Part shown: positions 56,417-64,000 of the stretch, piece by piece
How the letters are laid out: every line of letters starts with the position of its first letter
Numbering within the stretch: position 1 is the stretch's first letter
From: Glutamicibacter mishrai
GTDB lineage: Bacteria > Actinomycetota > Actinomycetes > Actinomycetales > Micrococcaceae
Assembly (NCBI RefSeq): GCF_012221945.1
Contig: NZ_CP032549.1
Span: forward strand, 248,001-312,000
DNA: 64,000 bases
Reading direction: 5' to 3'
Made by a program: the position numbers and the translations under genes
The notes under the pieces: generated by a model
Database searches by the model: none
Told to the model about the DNA's origin: nothing
The model's input: only the letters and a program-made list of their open reading frames with translations

Positions 56417-56875
56417 TTAGTTAGCGGCAAATCCGCCGGTCGATCCAAAGCCACCGGCGCCACGCGCTGTTTCTTCGAGGGAATCAACTTGGGTGAACGC
56501 TGCCTGCTCGACTTTCTGGATCACGAGCTGGGCAATGCGATCTCCGCGGTTGATGGTGAAAGCTTCCCGCTTGTCGGTATTCAGCAGCGTGACCATGATC
56601 TCACCGCGGTACCCTGCGTCAACAGTGCCGGGGGCATTAACTACTGTGATGCCGTGTTTGGTTGCCAGTCCGCTCCGCGGGTGAACCAAGCCAACGTAGC
56701 CATGAGGTATCGCCAGAGCGATGCCGGTGCGCACCAATGCACGCTCCCCTGGTTCGAGCACCAGACCTTCGCGAGCATGCAGGTCAGCGCCGGCGTCCGA
56801 AGGATGCGCATAGCTCGGCACAGGAAGGTCGCTGTCTAGCATCTTGATGGCGATCGAGATTGTTGGCTCACTCAT
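56417..56875 (-). CDS. dut: dUTP diphosphatase
   Basis: 152 aa trimeric enzyme that removes dUTP and supplies dUMP. Motifs in order: HPSDAGADLHA (1), HPRSGLATKHG (2/3 Ser), NAPGTVDAGYRGE (Asp, Tyr), RGDRIAQLVIQ (4) and the C-terminal RGAGGFGSTG (5). Heads the DUF3710-OB-DUF3159 run. Confidence 0.96.
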   Translation of the reverse strand: MSEPTISIAIKMLDSDLPVPSYAHPSDAGADLHAREGLVLEPGERALVRTGIALAIPHGYVGLVHPRSGLATKHGITVVNAPGTVDAGYRGEIMVTLLNTDKREAFTINRGDRIAQLVIQKVEQAAFTQVDSLEETARGAGGFGSTGGFAAN

Positions 56876-57015
56876 CAGTTTGGTTATCCCCCGGGAGTTT
56901 TGTGAAGTGGTCGTTCGGTAGTTTCGCTGGGTTAACTCTATCGCGTGCGGCTAGGAATGACCTGTCTGCTGTGCGCTGTTCTTGGCTCAAAGAATTATTG
57001 CCTAGACTTGGAAAC

Positions 57016-57549
57016 ATGAGTAACACCAGCCCTGCGGCATCGAGCGTCCTGTACAGCGAAAAACTTTGGCCTTCGGCCAGCACCTGGATTTGGCCGATCA
57101 TTATCGCGCTGACCGCTGGTATCGCTGTGGCGCCGGTTAATACCGTGCTGGGCTGGGGCGTAGGCATAGCCATGCTCATCGCCTTGGTGGTCATTTTCCT
57201 GGTCCGCGTCCCAACGATTGGAGTCACCGAAACCATGGTGACTGTCGGCCGCGCTAGCATCGAACGTCAATTCATTGGCGAAGTCGTCGGTTACCGCGGA
57301 GACGAAGCGTTCAAGCAGCGTGGGCAGAAATTGCACGGGCTTGCCTACATGTTGCTGCGCGGATGGCTTGATGGCGTAGTCAAGATGGAAGTCACCGACG
57401 AACGCGACACCACCCCGTACTGGCTGACGTCCACCCGCCGGCCAGAGGAACTCGCAGCCGCTTTGGGTGGAGTCATGTACGAGTTCACCGAAGAAGGCAA
57501 AGCCGAGGCAGTAGCCGAAGAATCATCAGCACAGGATTCCGAAGACTGA
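57016..57549 (+). CDS. DUF3093-family membrane protein
   Basis: 177 aa from ATG 57016. Two helices close to the N-terminus (about 24-42, 45-64) lead to a soluble domain with TVGRASIERQFIGEVVGYRGDEA, LHGLAYMLLRGWLDGVVKMEV and STRRPEELAAAL. Divergent from dut, a conserved pairing. Function unknown. Confidence 0.8.
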   Translation: MSNTSPAASSVLYSEKLWPSASTWIWPIIIALTAGIAVAPVNTVLGWGVGIAMLIALVVIFLVRVPTIGVTETMVTVGRASIERQFIGEVVGYRGDEAFKQRGQKLHGLAYMLLRGWLDGVVKMEVTDERDTTPYWLTSTRRPEELAAALGGVMYEFTEEGKAEAVAEESSAQDSED

Positions 57550-57587
57550 TTCCACGGCTTCTCAAGCACTCACAAATTCATATCGGC

Positions 57588-57630
57588 AATCCCCGATGCT
57601 GACTGCGAAACAGTCCAGTCGTCGGGGATT
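57588..57630. terminator. Hairpin between DUF3093 and DUF4193 genes
   Basis: Outer arms AATCCCCGA / TCGGGGATT and inner TGACTG / CAGTC, between convergent genes; it touches the DUF4193 stop codon. Confidence 0.65.
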
Positions 57631-57929
57631 TATCCTTCACACTCGCTGCAGAACTTTTGCCCGTCATCTTCCCGCACCAGTTGCGTGCGGTGGCGGACCA
57701 TGAAGCATGACGCGCAGGTGAACTCGTCGGCTTGTTCGCTCAGAATCTCGACCCCGGCTTCTTCCTCGGCCGCTTCCCCGCCTGGAAGCACGTACTCTTC
57801 GGCCAAGAACGTTTCGGTTTCGTCGATCAGGTTCGCCATTTGCGCGGTCTTGCCCGCCTTGAGCTGAGCGATCTCTTTGGCGCGTTCCTCTTCCGAGATG
57901 ACGGCTGATGCAGCAGATTCAAATGCCAT
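57630..57929 (-). CDS. DUF4193-family zinc-ribbon protein
   Basis: 99 aa from ATG 57929 with AGGAAAGAG upstream. C-terminal zinc ribbon from Cys72, Cys75, Cys94 and Cys97 (FTCASCFMVRH, FCSECEG). The N-terminal half is helical and acidic. It resembles the actinobacterial DUF4193 family whose members are found near dut and sepH; suspected RNA polymerase or nucleic-acid association, unproven. Confidence 0.85.
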   Translation of the reverse strand: MAFESAASAVISEEERAKEIAQLKAGKTAQMANLIDETETFLAEEYVLPGGEAAEEEAGVEILSEQADEFTCASCFMVRHRTQLVREDDGQKFCSECEG

Positions 57930-58188
57930 GATCGTATTTCGCTCTTTCCTGCAGGTATTCTTCCGAGCCGGTAGCTTCACAACGTGAAAATTCATACCGG
58001 CATAAAAGTATAACGTTCTTCGAGCCAATCCATTCCTTCACGCCGAGACATCAGCCACCGGCTGAAGGTTCGGGAATTAAGACGTGAAGTTGATGACTAA
58101 TCTTGCGCCACACCCGGGGCGGTGGTAGGAATTCAGCCTTCAAGGTGGCAGAGTTTTACTCAGGAAATAGAGCGTGTGGAGGGTATTA

Positions 58189-59253
58189 ATGCGTCAGCTG
58201 AGACTGGTAGGAATTCATGAAAATGGTTCCAGCCTGCAGGTCAGCAGTGACGACGGGATGAGCTACGAGCTCCCCGTTGACGATGCACTGCGCAGTGCAA
58301 TGGCAGAAATAGCTCGCTCACGGGCTCCGAGGAACCGTGAAGAGTCCTCCTCGGTCCACTCGCCACGTGAGATTCAGGCACGTGTACGTGCTGGCGCTTC
58401 TGCTTATGACCTGTCGCTTGAATGGGACATCCCGGTAGAAGACATCGTGAAATACGAGGGGCCAGTACTTGCAGAACGCGAGCACATGGCTGAGCTTGCG
58501 CGCCGCGTGGAAGTATCGGGACCGCAGACCGATGCCGAATACCGCGAGGTCTTCGGCGAAGAGCCAGCCGATCTCGGGTCCATGGTTGTGCACCGCTTTA
58601 ATCAGCTGCACATCGATAGCGAGACTGCACGGTGGAATTCCTGGAAGGATCCAGAAGGCCAGTGGATCATCACCGTTGAATTCGATTCCCCGTTGCCAAC
58701 GGAAAATGTCGAATCCCTTGGGGCCGATTCGTCGGAGGCATCGGAGAACATCGCCCGTTGGGCCTTCTCCCCTGCACGCAAGACGCTGAAGAACTTGAAC
58801 CGCTGGGCGCAGACCCTCAGCGAACAAGTCGCTCCAGAATACTTTCGCCCCATCTCGGCTGTGAACCAGTCGGAGCCGGAGCCGCCAGCTTCCAATTCTC
58901 CTGAAGTTGATGAGACTGAAGAACTGGTGACCCTGCTCAATGCTCGTCGCGGCCAGCGTCCGAAGGACCAGGACCCGGAGCGCGAGTCCCGCTTCAACGA
59001 CATTATCGAGCGTGGCATGAGCAAGTACGATGCCGAGGATGACGACTCCCTGCCCCACCTGCCGCAGGGCATTTCGCCCCGCACTTCGCAGCTGGTTGTT
59101 GTCACCGATTCCGATCAGGATGACTCAGACGCCGAGGACAAGCAGGGCGAACAGAACACCGAGGACTCCTCGCCGCGCAAGGCGAAGCGCTCATCGGTCC
59201 CAAGCTGGGATGACATCATGTTCGGCAAGCGCAAGAAGGACACTGATTCCTAA
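58189..59253 (+). CDS. sepH: Septation protein SepH
   Basis: 354 aa from ATG 58189 with GGAGGG five bases upstream. The N-terminal DUF3071 domain (MRQLRLVGIHENGSSLQV) contains a helix-turn-helix (SPREIQARVRAGASAYDLSL, EWDIPVEDIVKYEG); the middle and C-terminal half are acidic, repetitive and disordered, ending in WDDIMFGKRKK. In Streptomyces and Mycobacterium SepH stimulates FtsZ assembly at division septa. Confidence 0.93.
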   Translation: MRQLRLVGIHENGSSLQVSSDDGMSYELPVDDALRSAMAEIARSRAPRNREESSSVHSPREIQARVRAGASAYDLSLEWDIPVEDIVKYEGPVLAEREHMAELARRVEVSGPQTDAEYREVFGEEPADLGSMVVHRFNQLHIDSETARWNSWKDPEGQWIITVEFDSPLPTENVESLGADSSEASENIARWAFSPARKTLKNLNRWAQTLSEQVAPEYFRPISAVNQSEPEPPASNSPEVDETEELVTLLNARRGQRPKDQDPERESRFNDIIERGMSKYDAEDDDSLPHLPQGISPRTSQLVVVTDSDQDDSDAEDKQGEQNTEDSSPRKAKRSSVPSWDDIMFGKRKKDTDS

Positions 59254-59271
59254 TCAGTGTGAGTAACGCTT

Positions 59272-59316
59272 AAATGCGATCGGGCAGCACCTTCAGGTGC
59301 TGCCCGATCGCATTTT
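59272..59316. terminator. Bidirectional terminator between sepH and phosphatase
   Basis: Perfect 20-bp stem around a TTCA loop, A- and T-runs at both ends, between convergent stops. One of the strongest hairpins in the window. Confidence 0.9.
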
Positions 59317-60501
59317 CTAAGTAGTTCGATGCATCAGTAACGGTACGTACCGCTCCCCCGAAGTCAACGATCCATGTTGCCCGACCATGTCGAAGGCCAT
59401 CGGGGCAACCCGGCGCCCATCATAAAAAGCAATGGACTCCGCGGCCAAAATCATCAGGTCGCCCAGCCGGGCTGCATGTTCAGGGATGATCGGCCCGAAA
59501 TAGCCTCGTTCGATGGCTTCCTGGCGTGTCAGGACCCATGCCTTGGAGCCAAACTCCCTGTGCCACGCGCGCTTGACTTCCAGCCTGCCCGCTTCATTCG
59601 TTTCCGGCGCAAAGGTCAGCTGCACTCCACGAGGTTCCCCGCTGGTCAGCTCTACGCCTTCAATCAGTTCCGGATACTGGCTGTAGTCGATCCGCTGCGA
59701 TTGCGGTACATCAACCATCCCGTGGTCGCCAGTGATCAGCACCGTGGTTTCCTCCGGCAGGCGGGACACCAGGTTTTTGATAACGTAATCGAGTTCTTCC
59801 AAAGTGTCGCGCCATTGGCTCGAATCGACACCGAATTTGTGTCCGGTCTTATCCAGCTCATTGAAGTAGGTGTAGACCAGTGCGCTGCGATGCGTTTCAA
59901 AGACGGTATGCGTTGCGCGTGCCCGGGCCATCGGCTGATTCGCCGCGACGAACTTCGGCCCGCGCAAGGAAGCGCGAGTTAGTGCGGACTTTGCGAACAT
60001 TGGAATGGAAACCGTGGCGACATGTATCCCATGCTCAGCCACCTTTTCGAATACCGTCGGGCGGGTTTGCCATGCCTCGGGATTCAGATCACCGGGCCAG
60101 CCGCCGAGCTGATTGACCACTCGACGTCGTGCCGGATCGATCACGTCGTATCCGAGCATTCCGTGTTCTCCCGGAGTGACACCGGTGGCGAGGCTGCTCA
60201 GCGACGTTGCCGTAGTCGAAGGGAACCCTGTTCCGATCTTGCGACCCACGGCAAAGAGCGAACGCAAATATGGAGCATGGCCAACATGGCTCTTGAGCTG
60301 GTTCCACCCCAGTCCGTCCACCATGACCACAACTACGCGCTTGGTCGGCTTGAATCCGAGGGCATTGTCATACCCCGGGACGCCTAGCGCGGCTGCTGCG
60401 GAAGGAAGGATCTCCGATAGTGTCGCCTCGCCATACTGCGGCGCGTCAGGGATTTTTTGCTCTGGCACGGGCAGTGCAGTTTCATTCAGCGACTCGTTCA
60501 T
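59317..60501 (-). CDS. Alkaline phosphatase-family phosphodiesterase/nucleotide pyrophosphatase
   Basis: 394 aa from ATG 60501. The type I phosphodiesterase core has VVVVMVDGLGWNQL (metal Asp), GFPSTTATSLSSLATG (catalytic Thr), NELDKTGHKFG (Asp, His) and LITGDHGMVDVP (Asp, His). No signal peptide, so likely cytoplasmic. Starts two bases after the DUF5998 stop. Confidence 0.88.
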   Translation of the reverse strand: MNESLNETALPVPEQKIPDAPQYGEATLSEILPSAAAALGVPGYDNALGFKPTKRVVVVMVDGLGWNQLKSHVGHAPYLRSLFAVGRKIGTGFPSTTATSLSSLATGVTPGEHGMLGYDVIDPARRRVVNQLGGWPGDLNPEAWQTRPTVFEKVAEHGIHVATVSIPMFAKSALTRASLRGPKFVAANQPMARARATHTVFETHRSALVYTYFNELDKTGHKFGVDSSQWRDTLEELDYVIKNLVSRLPEETTVLITGDHGMVDVPQSQRIDYSQYPELIEGVELTSGEPRGVQLTFAPETNEAGRLEVKRAWHREFGSKAWVLTRQEAIERGYFGPIIPEHAARLGDLMILAAESIAFYDGRRVAPMAFDMVGQHGSLTSGERYVPLLMHRTT

Positions 60502-60503
60502 GC

Positions 60504-61091
60504 TCAAGCGATCGTTGCCAAACGTAGTCGTACCGCGAATTCTCGGGCCTTGTTCACTGCGCGCTGGCCGTCTGCTTCGGCGCTGACCCGGATCACGAGG
60601 TCCTCTGGCTGGGACGTGCCGTTGAGTCCATGGTCGGCGTCGCACTGGGGATCACCGCAGGCCGCTGGTGCCAGGTCGATGCGCTTGGTGCCACCCCAGG
60701 ACATGCCGAAGGTCAATTCCTTCACCGCGTCAGCCGACGAATAGTGCTGCGGCTGGTGGTACACATAACTCGTTGCTACCGACGCGATGCGCGAAAGTGC
60801 AATCATTTCGACGGATACTTGCGCCATGACATCCTTGCCATGGTCATCAAGCTGCTGGTCATCGACGTGCAGGATGAAAAGCACTTTTTCGCTCTTCACC
60901 ATGACCGTAATATGGCGATGCACTTCGGTGTGGTCGAAATGAGTTTCCAGGTGTACATAGTGGTCAAGTACTGGCTGCCCGGCCATGGCCTCAGCAAGGA
61001 CGTCCTGGACCATCTGCGGGTAGAAGCCCGCCCGTACCAGATCGTCGAGAAGCTCAGCGCCTGGAGCAGTCGAATATGTTGGAGAACTCAT
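60504..61091 (-). CDS. DUF5998-family protein
   Basis: 195 aa. FYPQMVQDVLAEAMAGQ, VHLETHFDHTEVHRHITVMV and the C-terminal FGMSWGGTKRIDLAPAACGDPQCDADHGLNG match the family. Cys pair and Asp/His cluster near the C-terminus could hold metal. Always found before the phosphodiesterase gene in actinobacteria; function unknown. Confidence 0.8.
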   Translation of the reverse strand: MSSPTYSTAPGAELLDDLVRAGFYPQMVQDVLAEAMAGQPVLDHYVHLETHFDHTEVHRHITVMVKSEKVLFILHVDDQQLDDHGKDVMAQVSVEMIALSRIASVATSYVYHQPQHYSSADAVKELTFGMSWGGTKRIDLAPAACGDPQCDADHGLNGTSQPEDLVIRVSAEADGQRAVNKAREFAVRLRLATIA

Positions 61092-61141
61092 AGGTCAAGT
61101 CTACTCAGTAGCTCCGGCCAATTCACGTTTTGCGCCTCGGC

Positions 61142-63802
61142 TCAGCTCCTCAAGGCTCGCCGGACACTGTCGGTGCGCTGCTCAGCATTGCTGATCTGGA
61201 TATTGACCGAGAGAACGCTCAATGAATCAGCCGCGACGGAAATCGGAGCGAATTTCGCGACAGTGACCTCGGGATGGTTGTCCTTGAACAGCGACACCCT
61301 GGTGATGAAGTCTTTCAAGGCGTTAAGATCCACTGCGGCAAGTCCTTGATACCCCAACAGGCGAACGCTGCTTCGCGGACGGCGAATCAGCTGTTCCAAA
61401 TCATACGTGGACAGCGGCGCGACCCCGTGGGCCCAATCGTCCAACAAATTCACCGGGTCACCACTGAGACCGAACGAAATAACCGGTCCCAGGAGTGGAT
61501 CTTCTACGGCTTTGAGCACGCACGCTTGGCCAGCCGGGGCCATGCTTTGAACTTCCAGGGCATCAACACCATAGGTCTGCATCAGCATCTTCATATGGGT
61601 GAAGTTGGCTTCCAGGCTCGTCCGGTCCGGAATGCTCAACCGGACGCCGCCGAGATCCAATCTTTGGCGCAGGTCTGGATCATTGGCTTTGAGCGCGACA
61701 GGCCAGCCCAGTTCATCGGCTGCTTCCACGGCTTCTTCCACGGTATTGACGACTCGTGATCCGTAGATCTGGATCCCATAGAAGCCCAGCAGCTTTTGTG
61801 CCTGCGCTTCGGACAGTTCCAACAGGTTGGATCCCGAAACCGTAGCCACCAGTTCCGCAAGGTATTCGGCAGCTCCGTCGGCATCGATGCCCGCCGGGTC
61901 TTCGATGCCTTCGTAGGGAACATCAACCCACTGCTGGTAGCCGTAGGCTTTGGCCAAAGCCCCGATGGCGGTGGTCGGCGAGGTATAAAGCGGGACTCCT
62001 TGCTTTACGCCGCCGGTGATATCGGAATCCGACAGACCGGGAACCAAGGTCACAACCGGCTTGGATTGGTCGAGGAATTCACGGGCGACCTTGAGAACCG
62101 CTGAAGTCTCTAGTCCGGAATACGGCAGATGCGCCAGCAGCACCGTGTGGACTTCTGGATCGTCGACCAGTTCCTGGAGCCGGCTCCGAAGCATTGGGAT
62201 GGTTCGCGACTGCCCGACACTGTAGTCGAGTTCTTCGCCGTGGATCGCTGTATTGAGATTTCGGTCTTCCGCCACGTCGCAGACGACTTCGGCGATCGTC
62301 AGCGAATTGGAGATGATCGCGACATTTGGTCCTTGCGGCGGCGGGAAGACCGAAAGCAGCGACGTAACATCCAAGAGTTCTTCGGATGAACGTACGCGAA
62401 TGACTCCAGATTGACGCAAGATCGCATTCATAGCGCCCGCCGGAGCCTGGCCGACGCGAACCGAGTGGCCTGGGGGCAGGCGTCGGCCCATGACATCGGT
62501 TTTGGCCACGACAACGGGCTTGCGACGCGCCAGCCTGCGGGCGATGCGCGCGAATTTACGCGGATTACCAAAGGACTCCAAGTACATGGCCACAACGTCC
62601 GTACGCGGATCATCCTCGAAAAATTGCATGGCGTCATTGCCCGATACATCGGCGCGCAGCCCAGCGGAAATCGCGCTGCTCACCCCAACGCCTTGCTGGA
62701 TGCCAACGCCCTGGAGAATCATTCCCATGGCTGCCGATTGGCTGAAGAACCCGACGTTGCCGGGCTTAGATGCTCCGGTGCTCCCAGAGATATGCAGATT
62801 TACTTCCGGATCGGTGTTGATCAGCCCGAGCGAGGCAGGGCCGAGAACGCGCATCCCGTTGGCCCGGGCCAACGCGACGAGCTCTCGCTGGGCGCTCAGC
62901 CCTTGGGCGGACTCGTACCCGGCTGTCATAATGACCAGGGCTTTCACCCCATGTTTTGCGCAGTCCTTGATTGCTTCGAGGATTCCCGCGCGGGGGATGC
63001 ATAACACCGCCACGTCCACTGGGCCCGGCAGTTCGGTGACCTTGCCGTAGGCGACCATGCCGCCAACTTCCAGCGCCGCATCGTTGACCGCGTAGACGGT
63101 GCCGGTGTACCCGGACTCGACAATACGCTCGAGAACATCGTGGCCTAGTTTTCCCCAGGTGCGGCTGGCGCCAATTACGGCGATGGACTGCGGTGATAAT
63201 AGGCCGGCGACACTGCTCGCTTCGGCTCGGTGTTCCCGGGATTCGGTGACTTCGCGCGATTTGTCGGTGGGGTTGATGGAGAATTCCAGCATCACTACGC
63301 CGTCTTCGAAGTGCCTGGCCACTGCGTAGCCGGCGTCCGAGAAAACGGTGAGCATTTTGCGGTTTTCCGGTAGCACCTCCGCGGAGAATTTCTCGATGCC
63401 GTTCTCGCGGGCGGCGGCGGCCAGATGCTCAAGCAAAATGGATCCGATCCCCGTGCCCTGGTATTCGTCGGAGACGTTGAAGGCGACTTCCGCTTCCTGC
63501 GGATCGTCAAGGCGGTCATAGCGTCCAACGCCGATGATTTTTGATCCGCGCACCACGGTGAAAGCGACCCGATTCACATGATCAACGTTCGTGAACCGTT
63601 CGAGCTCTTTAGGGGTCAGCGAGGACTTGTACGTAAAATAGCGTAGGTAGACCGAGGTTTCAGATTGATGCTTGTGCATCTCCTGCAGGGCTTGCGCGTC
63701 CATCGGGGTGATGGGCCGCAAATGTGCCGTTGTCCCGTCGCGAAGCACAACATCAGCTTCCCAATGCGCCGGATATGCCGCCGAAAGTTTACGATCCACC
63801 AT
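61142..63802 (-). CDS. GNAT acetyltransferase fused to ADP-forming acyl-CoA synthetase-like domains
   Basis: 886 aa from ATG 63802 (the open frame is longer without similarity). Order: GNAT domain (about 20-185, with EYQGTGIGSILLEHL as acetyl-CoA loop), CoA-binding Rossmann domain (IAVIGASRTWGKLGHDV, about 205-330), succinyl-CoA-synthetase-like domain (to 620), and an ATP-grasp domain (to 886). The putative His loop reads PPGHSVRVGQAPAG. Resembles Pat-type protein lysine acetyltransferases, but with GNAT at the N-terminus. Likely acetylates enzymes such as acetyl-CoA synthetase. Confidence 0.85.
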   Translation of the reverse strand: MVDRKLSAAYPAHWEADVVLRDGTTAHLRPITPMDAQALQEMHKHQSETSVYLRYFTYKSSLTPKELERFTNVDHVNRVAFTVVRGSKIIGVGRYDRLDDPQEAEVAFNVSDEYQGTGIGSILLEHLAAAARENGIEKFSAEVLPENRKMLTVFSDAGYAVARHFEDGVVMLEFSINPTDKSREVTESREHRAEASSVAGLLSPQSIAVIGASRTWGKLGHDVLERIVESGYTGTVYAVNDAALEVGGMVAYGKVTELPGPVDVAVLCIPRAGILEAIKDCAKHGVKALVIMTAGYESAQGLSAQRELVALARANGMRVLGPASLGLINTDPEVNLHISGSTGASKPGNVGFFSQSAAMGMILQGVGIQQGVGVSSAISAGLRADVSGNDAMQFFEDDPRTDVVAMYLESFGNPRKFARIARRLARRKPVVVAKTDVMGRRLPPGHSVRVGQAPAGAMNAILRQSGVIRVRSSEELLDVTSLLSVFPPPQGPNVAIISNSLTIAEVVCDVAEDRNLNTAIHGEELDYSVGQSRTIPMLRSRLQELVDDPEVHTVLLAHLPYSGLETSAVLKVAREFLDQSKPVVTLVPGLSDSDITGGVKQGVPLYTSPTTAIGALAKAYGYQQWVDVPYEGIEDPAGIDADGAAEYLAELVATVSGSNLLELSEAQAQKLLGFYGIQIYGSRVVNTVEEAVEAADELGWPVALKANDPDLRQRLDLGGVRLSIPDRTSLEANFTHMKMLMQTYGVDALEVQSMAPAGQACVLKAVEDPLLGPVISFGLSGDPVNLLDDWAHGVAPLSTYDLEQLIRRPRSSVRLLGYQGLAAVDLNALKDFITRVSLFKDNHPEVTVAKFAPISVAADSLSVLSVNIQISNAEQRTDSVRRALRS

Positions 63803-63900
63803 AGGCTTAGGATAGTCGCGACCTTGGTGATGTGCCCAGACGCAACACGAAGTATCGACAGCTCCGGCCGCACGACAGCAGATGAAGGACAAAGAGAGTA

Positions 63901-64000
63901 ATGGCTCGAAAGAAGTCTGAAGAGATTCCAGAGGATTTCATTGAAAACATCGTCGACATCGACGTCACCAATGAAATGGAATCCTCCTTCTTGGAGTACG
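63901..64000 (+). CDS. DNA topoisomerase IV / gyrase subunit A (5' part)
   Basis: The first 33 codons are present: MARKKSEEIPEDFIENIVDID followed by VTNEMESSFLEY, which is the usual N-terminus of the ParC-like type IIA topoisomerase A subunit of Arthrobacter relatives. The gene runs off the window end. Naming parC rather than gyrA cannot be settled from this part alone. Confidence 0.75.
   Translation, partial: MARKKSEEIPEDFIENIVDIDVTNEMESSFLEY

Overview
The window reads as chromosomal DNA of a high-GC Gram-positive bacterium (Actinobacteria), most likely a Micrococcaceae member of the Arthrobacter/Glutamicibacter group. That assignment is an inference from gene content: the trp cluster with a Trp-associated membrane protein and an HGxxPAAW protein, SepH, DUF4193, DUF3710, DUF3159, DUF3093, DUF3000, DUF5998, DUF6421, long-form HisG and a TRAM-type RNA methyltransferase. 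There is no rRNA operon, prophage, insertion sequence or CRISPR array. It looks like core chromosome with one short accessory-looking patch.

Region 1 (1-19.3 kb, almost all minus strand) is biosynthesis. Read in the direction of transcription it holds def-fmt-rsmB-rpe (translation start, rRNA modification, pentose phosphate), then an FMN riboswitch followed by a PnuC-like transporter and ribD-ribE-ribBA-ribH, then hisE-hisG-hisF, and finally hisI-trpE-(membrane protein)-(HGxxPAAW)-trpC-trpB-trpA. Between hisF and hisI, at about 6.2-8.9 kb, lies a plus-strand patch. It holds a TIGR03085 metal-binding protein and an AT-richer pair: a DUF6318-like lipoprotein translationally coupled to a secreted PKD-domain protein.

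Region 2 (19.3-38.4 kb) is mixed. It has a PD-(D/E)XK nuclease, a seven-tRNA array (Gly, Cys, Val, Gly, Val, Gly, Gly), an MT0933-like small protein, a BenE transporter, ZapE, a rhodanese-SufE-YbaK run, an alpha/beta hydrolase divergent from MsrB, DUF6421, an SDR, threonine aldolase, DUF3000, an RNase D/HRDC protein, a fatty-acid beta-oxidation pair (thiolase plus FadB-type multifunctional enzyme) behind a perfect 16-bp palindrome, a Rieske lipoprotein and an aldo/keto reductase.

Region 3 (38.5-53 kb) has argG with an ARG-box-like site touching its start; a six-gene dxs operon whose last five genes are poorly characterised (DUF402, an unknown protein, GNAT, two paralogous small membrane proteins); kinase-like, acetyltransferase and methyltransferase genes; acnA behind a perfect 18-bp palindrome; an RNA m5U methyltransferase; and an APC permease with a UspA-like tail.

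Region 4 (53-64 kb) has two TrkA-type K+ regulators, the conserved dut-DUF3710-OB-fold-DUF3159 cluster, DUF3093, DUF4193, sepH, a phosphodiesterase-like alkaline phosphatase with DUF5998, a large GNAT/CoA-ligase fusion, and the first codons of a topoisomerase IV / gyrase A-type gene. I did not find a clearly new multi-gene defence or mobile system. The best candidates for something undescribed are the lipoprotein/PKD pair, the tail of the dxs operon and the three unassigned palindromic operators.
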